A stretch of DNA of 6,507 nt from DAOUCP01 sp034432155. GTDB lineage: Bacteria; Chloroflexota; Anaerolineae; Epilineales; Epilineaceae. The stretch is from NCBI GenBank assembly GCA_034432155.1, contig DAOUCP010000080.1, positions 1 through 6,507 on the forward strand, given 5' to 3'. This document shows, piece after piece, positions 1-5,401 of the stretch. Under the pieces are notes generated by a model. It searched no databases, was not told the DNA's origin, and was given only the letters and a program-made list of their open reading frames with translations. A program made the translations under genes and the position numbers. The first letter of the stretch is position 1; each line of letters opens with the position of its first letter.

Positions 1-1
1 G

Positions 2-688
2 ATCAATGGCGTTTCGCTGTCCGCGGTCGCCATAGGCATCTACGCCGAAGCCAGGCGACGTTGGCAGAAAACGCAGCCAGTGAAGAGCCTCGAGATGCTG
101 ACTGATGCCGCGGTTGGTCTGGTTGCCAACCTGGTGGTCATCCGTGTCCTGGGCGGCCCGGGTCGGCACGCGGCCGAGGAAGCGCACTGCCCACCTGGCC
201 AGCGGGAAGACCTAAACGTCCGCAGCGCCTACTTGCATGTCCTTGGCGATGCGATCTCGTCGATTGGCGTCATCGTGGCTGCCGGCGTCCTCTGGACGAC
301 CGGTTGGCTCTGGGTGGACCCACTCGTCAGCGTGCTCATTGCCATCCTCATTCTGGTCAGCTCGGGGCGCGTGCTCGCAAGCTCGCTGCACATTCTGATC
401 GAAGGTGCTCCCGCAGGCCTTTCCGTCGAGCAGATCGGCCGGGCGCTAGCAAGCATCGAGGGCGTGCAGGACGTCCACGATCTGCACGTCTGGAGCCTTT
501 GCTCGGGGCATATTGCCCTGAGCGCGCACCTCGTGGCTGCCGAGCGGGAACTGGGCCAGGCGGAAGCCTTGGCGGTCGAGCTGAAGCATACCCTCCGCGA
601 TCGTTTCGGCATCGAGCACACGACCATCCAACTCGAACGAGTTCCTTGTGGACACGGTTGTGTGGCTTCGGACCGAGATCCGGCGTAG
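2..688 (+). CDS. CDF-family divalent cation efflux transporter (CzcD-like), 5'-truncated by the window edge
   Basis: This is the C-terminal 228 residues of a cation diffusion facilitator, a membrane antiporter that exports Zn2+ or related divalent ions in exchange for protons. The frame is open from base 2, so the start and about 80-90 residues (roughly TM1-TM2) lie outside the window. Visible residues about 1-14 fit TM3, 30-50 TM4, 76-98 TM5 and 105-126 TM6. TM5 carries the family HxxxD metal site (H79, D83 in HVLGD). A cytosolic ZT-dimer domain follows, with the typical HDLHVW motif (H159, H162) and an ending close to HTTIQLE. The TM4-TM5 loop is short and not His-rich. The tail CGHGC could bind metal. 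Family assignment is firm, but substrate (Zn, Co, Cd or Fe) cannot be read from this fragment. It converges on the copper operon and is not part of it. Confidence 0.95.
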   Translation: MNGVSLSAVAIGIYAEARRRWQKTQPVKSLEMLTDAAVGLVANLVVIRVLGGPGRHAAEEAHCPPGQREDLNVRSAYLHVLGDAISSIGVIVAAGVLWTTGWLWVDPLVSVLIAILILVSSGRVLASSLHILIEGAPAGLSVEQIGRALASIEGVQDVHDLHVWSLCSGHIALSAHLVAAERELGQAEALAVELKHTLRDRFGIEHTTIQLERVPCGHGCVASDRDPA

Positions 689-907
689 AGCACTGGCGGG
701 CAAGCCCCGAGTCGAGGCATCGGCGATACCCCGTTGAACGTGTGGCCGCGGGTGCCCCGCCTGTCCTTCCGACTGCCGCACCCCGATCCGCGCACGTCGA
801 GCCAGTTCCAGAACGAGGCCGATCCCGTCTGCGCCAGCCTGGCAGAACAGACGCCAGTCGCGAGCCAGGAGCTTGCCGTGGGCTCGGGCGCCGGCGCGCT
901 GCTCCTG
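689..907. other. Convergent intergenic gap, no gene recognised
   Basis: The gap lies between the stop of the CDF gene and the stop of the minus-strand chaperone gene. Open frames cross it on both strands, but they run antisense into neighbouring genes and their translations (Arg/Pro/Ser-rich) resemble no family I know. It holds a perfect 10-bp palindrome GCGCCGGCGC (888-897) and a weak 6-bp inverted repeat CGAGCC/GGCTCG (861-866 and 881-886, 14-nt loop). A second weak pair is GGGTGC/GCACCC (750-755 and 778-783). None is followed by a T tract on either strand. They might help end the two converging transcripts, but I cannot call a terminator with confidence. Confidence 0.5.
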
Positions 908-1168
908 CTAGCCGAGGCCGTCGAGCTCCTGGGTTTCGCCTGGTTCGCCAAAGGTGACATCGAGCTGCCCTTCGTAGCCGGCCTCCTCGATGGCAGCGAT
1001 GATCTCGGCCGCTGAGACTTGGGAGGGATCGTACGTTACCTTGGCCCGGCCGGCAGCGTAGTCTGTCTCACAGCGCACGACGCCTGGCAACTCCTCGACG
1101 GCGTCGTCGATGGCCATGGCGCAGTGCGCGCAGTGCATGCCGGAAATGAGGAAGCGTTGTGTGATCAC
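908..1168 (-). CDS. copZ: CopZ-like heavy-metal-associated (HMA) copper chaperone
   Basis: This 86-residue cytosolic protein has one HMA fold (about residues 3-70) and the metal loop GMHCAHC, with C13 and C16 as the Cu(I) ligands. It fits the family order beta-alpha-beta-beta-alpha-beta, including VEELPGVV after the first helix, a YDP motif and EEAGY near the end. CopZ proteins carry Cu(I) to CopA and to CsoR-type sensors. The GTG start is supported by GAGGTG five bases upstream and by the frame beginning directly with the HMA strand. Its start overlaps the stop of the preceding gene (GTGA), so translation is probably coupled. About 15-18 residues after the HMA fold form an acidic, Gly-rich tail (EPGETQELDGLG) unusual for a minimal CopZ. 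It is the last gene of the csoR-copA operon. Metal specificity for copper is inferred from context. Confidence 0.93.
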   Translation of the reverse strand: MITQRFLISGMHCAHCAMAIDDAVEELPGVVRCETDYAAGRAKVTYDPSQVSAAEIIAAIEEAGYEGQLDVTFGEPGETQELDGLG

Positions 1169-2385
1169 GGGTTCACCTCGATGGTGCCGCCGTACATGCC
1201 CATGCTGCAGACAAACGCGAGCTGACCTGGCGCCTGCGCAGGCAGATCGACGTACTCGATGCCTGTCGACGGCAGGATGCGCTCCACCCCCAGGGCGGGG
1301 ATGGTGAAGGCCCGCGCACAGCCAAAGACGTTGTCGGTGACCAGCTTCAGCCGGATGGGCACTCCGGCCTTGACTGTTACGCGATCTGGCACATAGCCGT
1401 GATCAACCACCTGGATGATCACCTCTTCCGAGACAGCAGCCGGAGCCGCAGCCTCGCTCGCATCGCGGGCGGCTGCGGTGCCGGCGACGTAGCCAGCGAC
1501 GCTGGCGGAACCGTTCCCAGCGGCGACTCGCCCGGACGCGGCAGGCACGAGGCCGGCCATGCGCAGGCCGCTCACCACCACGAACGCCGCCAGCACCAGG
1601 ACCGCCGCTGCCAGCGTGCGAAAGCCGTTCTGCCAGGTCTGGCTGAGGCGCATCGCCGCCAGGCCAAGAGCGAAGAAGAGCGGTACCGTGCCCAGAGTGA
1701 AGGCGAACATCACCGCTGCACCCCGCAAGGGGTCGGCGGTGGCCATCGCCACCAGCTCCATGGCCTGGGTGACGCCACAGGGGATGAACACGGTGAGAGC
1801 CCCCAAAGCAAGCGGTGTCAGGGCTCCGCCGTGCCGGGACTGGCGGCGGATCAGTCGCTGCAGCGGCTTGGGCGCGACGATTGCCAGGTGGCGGAAGGCC
1901 GGGTGCACGTCCAGCAACTGCAGGGCCACGATCACCATGAACACGCCGATCGCGACCTGTAGCAAGCCCCGCAGGAGCGGCGACAAGGTTAGGAACGAGC
2001 CCACGTACCCCAAGAGGAAGCCAAGCGCAGTGTACGCGGCGATCTTGGCCGCCAAGAACGAGAGCAAAGGAACAACCGGGGTGCCCAGCCGGTCGGCCGA
2101 GGGTTCTGGCCCAGGACTGCGGCGAGCCACGGCCGTTGCCAAGAGCCCACCTTGGACGGCCAGACAGCTCAGGCCCCCGGCCAGTACACCGGCCAGGAAC
2201 ACGAGGGCCAGGCCGCTCGTCGCCTCGACCCTCGGCGGTGCCGGCAGACGCAGCCACCCCAGCCCGAGAGGGACGAGCAGGGCCGCCGCTGCCGCGGCGG
2301 CGAGAGTCGGGCCGATCGAGCGCGCCCGGCGACGGCTGTTTGCCCGCGGGTCGGCCAGTCTATCCTTGGGCTTCCTGTTCTTCAC
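1165..2385 (-). CDS. DsbD/TauE-SafE-like polytopic membrane protein with C-terminal cupredoxin domain
   Basis: This 406-residue protein belongs to the group usually labelled 'sulfite exporter TauE/SafE' or DsbD_2/UreH-like transmembrane domain. A basic N-terminus precedes about seven membrane segments (about residues 27-45, 57-85, 103-130, 138-158, 188-212, 221-245 and 255-278). Two intramembrane cysteines stand out: C74 (GGLSC) and C203 (FIPCG), placed like the redox pair of DsbD/CcdA. An Ala/Gly/Ser-rich linker (about 280-320) leads to a cupredoxin fold (about 320-406). That domain has the GYVPDRVTVKAG strand, C356 and CSMGM (C393, M395, M397) as likely copper ligands. An inside N-terminus with seven segments puts the cupredoxin outside. 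I chose the GTG at 2385 because AGGAG sits eight bases upstream; a GTG at 2418 would add 11 residues but lacks such a site. Sitting between copA and a copper chaperone, it probably handles copper. Transport versus redox function is unresolved. Confidence 0.88.
   Translation of the reverse strand: MKNRKPKDRLADPRANSRRRARSIGPTLAAAAAAALLVPLGLGWLRLPAPPRVEATSGLALVFLAGVLAGGLSCLAVQGGLLATAVARRSPGPEPSADRLGTPVVPLLSFLAAKIAAYTALGFLLGYVGSFLTLSPLLRGLLQVAIGVFMVIVALQLLDVHPAFRHLAIVAPKPLQRLIRRQSRHGGALTPLALGALTVFIPCGVTQAMELVAMATADPLRGAAVMFAFTLGTVPLFFALGLAAMRLSQTWQNGFRTLAAAVLVLAAFVVVSGLRMAGLVPAASGRVAAGNGSASVAGYVAGTAAARDASEAAAPAAVSEEVIIQVVDHGYVPDRVTVKAGVPIRLKLVTDNVFGCARAFTIPALGVERILPSTGIEYVDLPAQAPGQLAFVCSMGMYGGTIEVNP
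1174..1179 (-). promoter_or_regulatory. Ribosome binding site of the copZ-like gene
   Basis: GAGGTG lies five bases before the GTG start, inside the last codons of the upstream gene. It supports the non-ATG start and the coupled overlap. Confidence 0.75.
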
Positions 2386-2393
2386 GCGAGGAA

Positions 2394-2398
2394 CTCCT
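2394..2398 (-). promoter_or_regulatory. Ribosome binding site deciding the start of the cupredoxin membrane protein
   Basis: AGGAG lies eight bases before GTG at 2385. The alternative GTG at 2418 lies just three bases after the copA stop and has no comparable purine-rich site, so the downstream start is preferred. Confidence 0.7.
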
Positions 2399-2421
2399 AT
2401 CTGTGCGAGTTGGTCCACGGA

Positions 2422-4683
2422 TCAGCTTGCTCGCTCGTCGCCGAGCGGAGCGTGTCGCAGGCGCAGGGCATTTGACACCACGGAGACGGAGCTGAAGGAC
2501 ATGGCGGCTGCGGCGTGGATCGGGTTCAAGAGCGGCCCGCCCAGGACGTACAGCAGGCCGGCTGCCACCGGGATGCCCAGTGCGTTGTAGGCAAATGCCC
2601 AGAACAGGTTCTGCTTGATGGTGCGGATCGTCCGAGCGCTGAGCTCCATCGCCGTGGCCACGTCCCCCAGGTCGTTGCGCACCAGCACGATGTCCGCCGA
2701 CTCAATGGCCACGTCCGTGCCGGAACCGATCGCAATGCCAACGTCCGCCTGGGCAAGCGCTGCGGCGTCGTTGATTCCGTCGCCGACCATCGCCACCTTG
2801 CGGCCTTCGGCCTGCAAGCGCGCGATGGCCGCTGCCTTGTCCTCGGGGCGAACCTCCGCCAGCACACGATCGATGCCCACCTGGGCAGCGATCGCCTCGG
2901 CGGTCTGACGGTGATCGCCGGTGATCATAACCACCTGCCGCCCCATGTGCTGGAGGCGGCGAATGGCGGCGCCGCTGGTCGGCTTTGGCGCGTCGGCAAC
3001 GGCCAACACACCGGCCGCCACGCCATCGATGGCCACGAACATCGGCGTCTTGCCGTTGGCCGCGAGCTCCGCGGCTAAAGGTGCCAACCCGTCGGCCACA
3101 ATGCCCCGTTCAGCCATGAAGGATTGGTTGCCTAGCAGCACCGCTTGTCCGTCCATTCTGGCTGCCACGCCGCGACCGGGGATGGCCTCGAACTCCTCGA
3201 GCTGCAAGAGCTGCAATCCCTTGGCCTCCGCGCTGCGAACAATGGCCTCGCCGAGCGGGTGCTCCGAGCCCTTCTCCGCCGATGCGGCCAACTGCAACAG
3301 TCGCGAGGCGTCCGCACTGCCTCGTGCCACCACGTCGGTCACAACCGGCGTCCCCTCGGTGATGGTGCCCGTCTTGTCGAGGACCACGGTGTCGACGCGA
3401 TGCGCCTGTTCGAGTGCCTGACCGCTCTTGATCAGGATGCCCCTCTCGGCGCCGCGACCCGTGCCTACCATGATCGCCGTCGGGGTCGCGAGCCCCAAGG
3501 CACACGGACAGGCGATGACCAGCACGGAAATGAAGATCGTCAGGGCGAAGGCCGCGCTCTGGCCAGCGAGCAGCCACAGCAGGGACGAGAGGGCAGCGAT
3601 GGCCATGACGGCGGGCACGAAGTAACCGGCCACGACGTCGGCCAGTCTGGCAATGGGCGCCTTGGATCCTTGCGCCTGCTCCACCAGGCGAATGATCTGG
3701 GCCAGCGTCGTGTCCTCGCCCACTCTAGTTGCGCGGAAGGTGAAGGTGCCCAACTTGTTCAGACTGGCGCCCGTCACGGGATCGCCGACACCCTTGGTCA
3801 CGGGCAGGCTCTCGCCGGTGAGCATCGACTCGTCGACGGCGCTGTGACCAGCAACCACGACGCCGTCCACGGGCACCTTCTCCCCGGGGCGCACCCGCAC
3901 CAGGTCATTCACCCGAACCTCTTCGATGGGCACTTCCAGCTCTAGGCCATCACGGATCACCGTGGCCGTCTTGGCCTGCAGGCCCATCAGCTTCTTGATG
4001 GCCTGGGAAGTGCGGCCTCTGGCGGCCAACTCCAGGGTCTTGCCGAGCAGGATCAGGGTGATGATCACCGCTGCCGTCTCGAAGTACAGGTAGTCGGCGG
4101 CCTCCGGCTGTCCCTGGGCGATGCGCCATGTCGAGTACAGGCTGTACACGATCGCGGCGCCGGTACCCACAGCGATGAGCGAGTCCATGTTGGGCGCCCG
4201 CTGCCAGAGGGAGCGCAAGCCGATGCGATAGAACGAATTGCCGAGGGCGACCACCGGCACTGCCAGTGCCGCCTGGACCAGGGCGAAACGCAATGGCTGC
4301 TCGTGCGGACTAAGCCACTCGGGGACCGGTAGCCGCGCACCCGGCAGCATGTGCCCCATGGCGAGGTACAGAAGCGGCAAGGAGAATAGGGCCGAGGCGA
4401 GCGTCTTCGTCCGCAGCCGGTGGTATTCGCGTTCTTTGCGCTGGGCGTCGTCGTCGCGCGGCTTGGCGACTTCAACCTGCCGGGGCACGTAGCCGAGTTG
4501 GCGGATGGCCTCGAAGATGGCCGCCAGCTCGATCGCCGTCGGCTCGAAGGTGACCTCGGCCGTTTCCGTTGCCAGGTTGACGCTCGCCGAGCGAACGCCG
4601 GGCAGTTGGCGCAAGCGTTTCTCGATCCGCGCCACACACGCAGCGCAGGTCATACCTGTGATCGCAATCGTCTCTCTTTTCAT
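2422..4683 (-). CDS. copA: Cu(I)-exporting P1B-type ATPase CopA
   Basis: This 753-residue pump exports Cu(I) across the cytoplasmic membrane using ATP. It has one N-terminal HMA domain (C13 and C16 in GMTCAAC), then the P1B core. TM1-TM4 fall at about residues 95-216, followed by the actuator motif TGES (289-292). The TM6 metal site is CPC (C392-P393-C394). The P-domain DKTGT has phospho-acceptor D436, and the SEHPL motif has H475. TGD (588-590) and GDGIND (634-639) follow. TM7 carries YN (Y699, N700) and TM8 MSFSS (M728, S731, S732). The CPC, YN and MxxSS combination is the P1B-1 signature for Cu(I)/Ag(I). Length is normal and no catalytic residue is missing. ATG at 4683 has AAGGGG six bases upstream and starts just before the HMA fold; the frame stays open for 53 more codons upstream, but those overlap the csoR end and are unrelated. 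It is the second gene of the csoR operon. Confidence 0.97.
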   Translation of the reverse strand: MKRETIAITGMTCAACVARIEKRLRQLPGVRSASVNLATETAEVTFEPTAIELAAIFEAIRQLGYVPRQVEVAKPRDDDAQRKEREYHRLRTKTLASALFSLPLLYLAMGHMLPGARLPVPEWLSPHEQPLRFALVQAALAVPVVALGNSFYRIGLRSLWQRAPNMDSLIAVGTGAAIVYSLYSTWRIAQGQPEAADYLYFETAAVIITLILLGKTLELAARGRTSQAIKKLMGLQAKTATVIRDGLELEVPIEEVRVNDLVRVRPGEKVPVDGVVVAGHSAVDESMLTGESLPVTKGVGDPVTGASLNKLGTFTFRATRVGEDTTLAQIIRLVEQAQGSKAPIARLADVVAGYFVPAVMAIAALSSLLWLLAGQSAAFALTIFISVLVIACPCALGLATPTAIMVGTGRGAERGILIKSGQALEQAHRVDTVVLDKTGTITEGTPVVTDVVARGSADASRLLQLAASAEKGSEHPLGEAIVRSAEAKGLQLLQLEEFEAIPGRGVAARMDGQAVLLGNQSFMAERGIVADGLAPLAAELAANGKTPMFVAIDGVAAGVLAVADAPKPTSGAAIRRLQHMGRQVVMITGDHRQTAEAIAAQVGIDRVLAEVRPEDKAAAIARLQAEGRKVAMVGDGINDAAALAQADVGIAIGSGTDVAIESADIVLVRNDLGDVATAMELSARTIRTIKQNLFWAFAYNALGIPVAAGLLYVLGGPLLNPIHAAAAMSFSSVSVVSNALRLRHAPLGDERAS

Positions 4684-4689
4684 CCTGAA

Positions 4690-4695
4690 CCCCTT
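4690..4695 (-). promoter_or_regulatory. Ribosome binding site of copA
   Basis: AAGGGG lies six bases before the ATG at 4683. It argues for this start over the longer reading frame that runs back into csoR. Confidence 0.75.
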
Positions 4696-4718
4696 ATCAA
4701 GCCGCGGGCCTCGCCGGC

Positions 4719-4739
4719 CGTTGGTCCTTTTTGCCAACG
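4719..4739 (-). other. Small hairpin in the csoR-copA spacer
   Basis: The 91-base spacer between csoR and copA holds a perfect 6-bp inverted repeat, CGTTGG/CCAACG, with a 9-base loop. On the coding strand the loop is A-rich (AAAAAG). It has no following T tract, so it is not a standard terminator. It could tune the csoR:copA mRNA ratio through stability or partial attenuation, or be chance in a GC-rich spacer. Confidence 0.35.
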
Positions 4740-4774
4740 CTACGGCAGCGGCTTCCTGGCCAGTAGTGGCAAGA

Positions 4775-5065
4775 TCAGCCGCGCGCCTGGCGAGCACTCC
4801 GCGTTCGGAAGACCTCGGACAGCTCCGACAGCACGCGCTCACGCTCCTTGGGATCGTCCCCCCGTATGGCCGTCACCAGGCAAGAGTCGAGATGCCCATC
4901 CAGGATGATGGCCGCTACCTTGTCCAGGGCAGCCTGCACGGCCTGGATTTGGCGAAGAAGATCGATGCAATAGGCATCTTCCTCCGCCATGCGGACAATG
5001 CCGGCCACATGTCCCTGCACGCTTTTCAGCCGCTGGACTGCATTTGCCCTCACCCTATCGTGCAT
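4775..5065 (-). CDS. csoR: CsoR-family copper-sensing transcriptional repressor
   Basis: This 96-residue all-helical DNA-binding regulator belongs to the CsoR/RcnR (DUF156) family. The hallmark Cu(I) ligands are present in the right spacing: C33 (in YCIDLL), H58 and C62 (in GHLDSC), matching Cys36-His61-Cys65 of Mycobacterium tuberculosis CsoR, with Tyr32 also conserved beside the first Cys. The first helix has the usual RLKSVQGHVAGIVRM pattern with basic residues for DNA contact. CsoR proteins bind GC-rich operators when copper-free and release them when Cu(I) binds. The ATG at 5065 is chosen because GGGAG lies seven bases upstream and the family starts just before this helix; the frame stays open to 5413 but that extension is unrelated to the family and crosses the operator. 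It leads the copper operon and probably represses itself. The C-H-C set and copA neighbour favour copper over nickel, sulfide or formaldehyde sensing. Confidence 0.96.
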   Translation of the reverse strand: MHDRVRANAVQRLKSVQGHVAGIVRMAEEDAYCIDLLRQIQAVQAALDKVAAIILDGHLDSCLVTAIRGDDPKERERVLSELSEVFRTRSARQARG

Positions 5066-5072
5066 CCCATTG

Positions 5073-5077
5073 CTCCC
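5073..5077 (-). promoter_or_regulatory. Ribosome binding site of csoR
   Basis: GGGAG (within AAAGGGAG) lies seven bases before the ATG at 5065. It fixes the start of the short, family-length protein. Confidence 0.75.
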
Positions 5078-5240
5078 TTTCTGGACGGCTGGACGGTACT
5101 TCGACTGGCGTGTCCCGATCCCCGAACGCACGTCCGCGCGCACCCCCCGAAGGCCTGCCCCAAGTCGGCAAGGGCGCAGATCGGCCAGCGGGCGGTGACT
5201 GGCGGACAGCCCCCGCGCCTGCCAGAGAGCCCCACGCCTG

Positions 5241-5273
5241 GTAGGCCGCCCCACCCCAGGGGGGTGGGGATAC
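5241..5273. promoter_or_regulatory. CsoR operator (C-tract/G-tract inverted repeat)
   Basis: Two perfect 9-bp arms, CCCCACCCC (5249-5257) and GGGGTGGGG (5261-5269), are separated by AGG. The block is flanked by GTA (5241-5243) and ATAC (5270-5273). This closely follows the known CsoR box type, in which GTA/TAC ends bracket a C-tract and a G-tract. It overlaps the -10 element and predicted transcription start of the csoR promoter, the position expected for a repressor. It lies 129 bases before the hydrolase start, where it does not overlap that gene's possible -10. The regulator assignment rests on motif resemblance and the adjacent csoR gene. Confidence 0.88.
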
Positions 5274-5300
5274 CATAGCCCACGTAATCCGCGTAGGCAA
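5272..5300 (-). promoter_or_regulatory. Predicted sigma-70-type promoter of the csoR-copA operon
   Basis: On the minus strand, TTGCCT (-35, 5295-5300) is separated by exactly 17 bases from TATGGT (-10, 5272-5277). This predicts a start near 5265, within the CsoR operator. The leader to the csoR ATG would be about 200 bases. The overlap with the operator is the main reason to trust it over chance matches. Confidence 0.6.
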
Positions 5301-5331
5301 ATCACACGGCAACACCCAACGCCTGCTCGCC

Positions 5332-5349
5332 GCTGGCCAGGGCTGGCCA
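5332..5349 (+). repeat. Helical-phase direct repeat GCTGGCCA x2 upstream of the hydrolase gene
   Basis: GCTGGCCA occurs at 5332-5339 and 5342-5349, exactly one helical turn (10 bp) apart. Each copy contains the palindrome TGGCCA. The pair sits just upstream of where a -35 element would be expected for the TATACT at 5375-5380, and no good -35 is visible there. It may be an activator site, but this is inference. Confidence 0.4.
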
Positions 5350-5374
5350 ATGCCTCTGGGGAAGCGGGCGGAGA

Positions 5375-5380
5375 TATACT
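5375..5380 (+). promoter_or_regulatory. Possible -10 element of the hydrolase gene
   Basis: TATACT is one of the few AT-rich hexamers in the region and matches the -10 consensus in five of six positions. No convincing -35 lies 16-18 bases upstream, so the promoter would be weak or need an activator. Transcription would begin near 5387, leaving a very short leader with the ribosome site almost at the 5' end. Confidence 0.4.
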
Positions 5381-5388
5381 TGCCGACT

Positions 5389-5393
5389 GGAGG
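5389..5393 (+). promoter_or_regulatory. Ribosome binding site of the hydrolase gene
   Basis: GGAGG lies eight bases before the ATG at 5402 and supports that start. Confidence 0.75.
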
Positions 5394-5401
5394 ACCAGGA
5401 C

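Noticed and set aside
80..82. GTG as the start of the CDF gene
   Set aside because: The frame is open to base 2 and already encodes a CDF membrane segment upstream of it. There is no ribosome site, so the gene is truncated by the window edge.
888..897. GCGCCGGCGC palindrome as an intrinsic terminator
   Set aside because: There is no T tract on either side and such a short palindrome is expected by chance at this GC content. It is mentioned only as part of the convergent gap.
229..960. A 243-codon minus-strand frame across the CDF gene and the convergent gap
   Set aside because: It is antisense to the CDF gene, overlaps the chaperone gene in another frame and shows no recognisable domain.
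1559..2590. A 343-codon plus-strand frame opposite the membrane protein and copA
   Set aside because: Its translation is Arg/Ala/Ser/Thr-rich with no family pattern and it is fully antisense to convincing genes, as is typical of high-GC DNA.
4684..4842. A 53-codon N-terminal extension of copA
   Set aside because: It overlaps the 3' end of csoR in another frame, has no HMA or other recognisable feature, and ATG 4683 has a good ribosome site directly before the HMA domain.
5050..5283. A 77-codon minus-strand frame in the csoR leader, considered as a leader peptide
   Set aside because: It starts before the predicted transcription start, includes the operator and overlaps csoR out of frame. Its Cys residues show no metal motif pattern.
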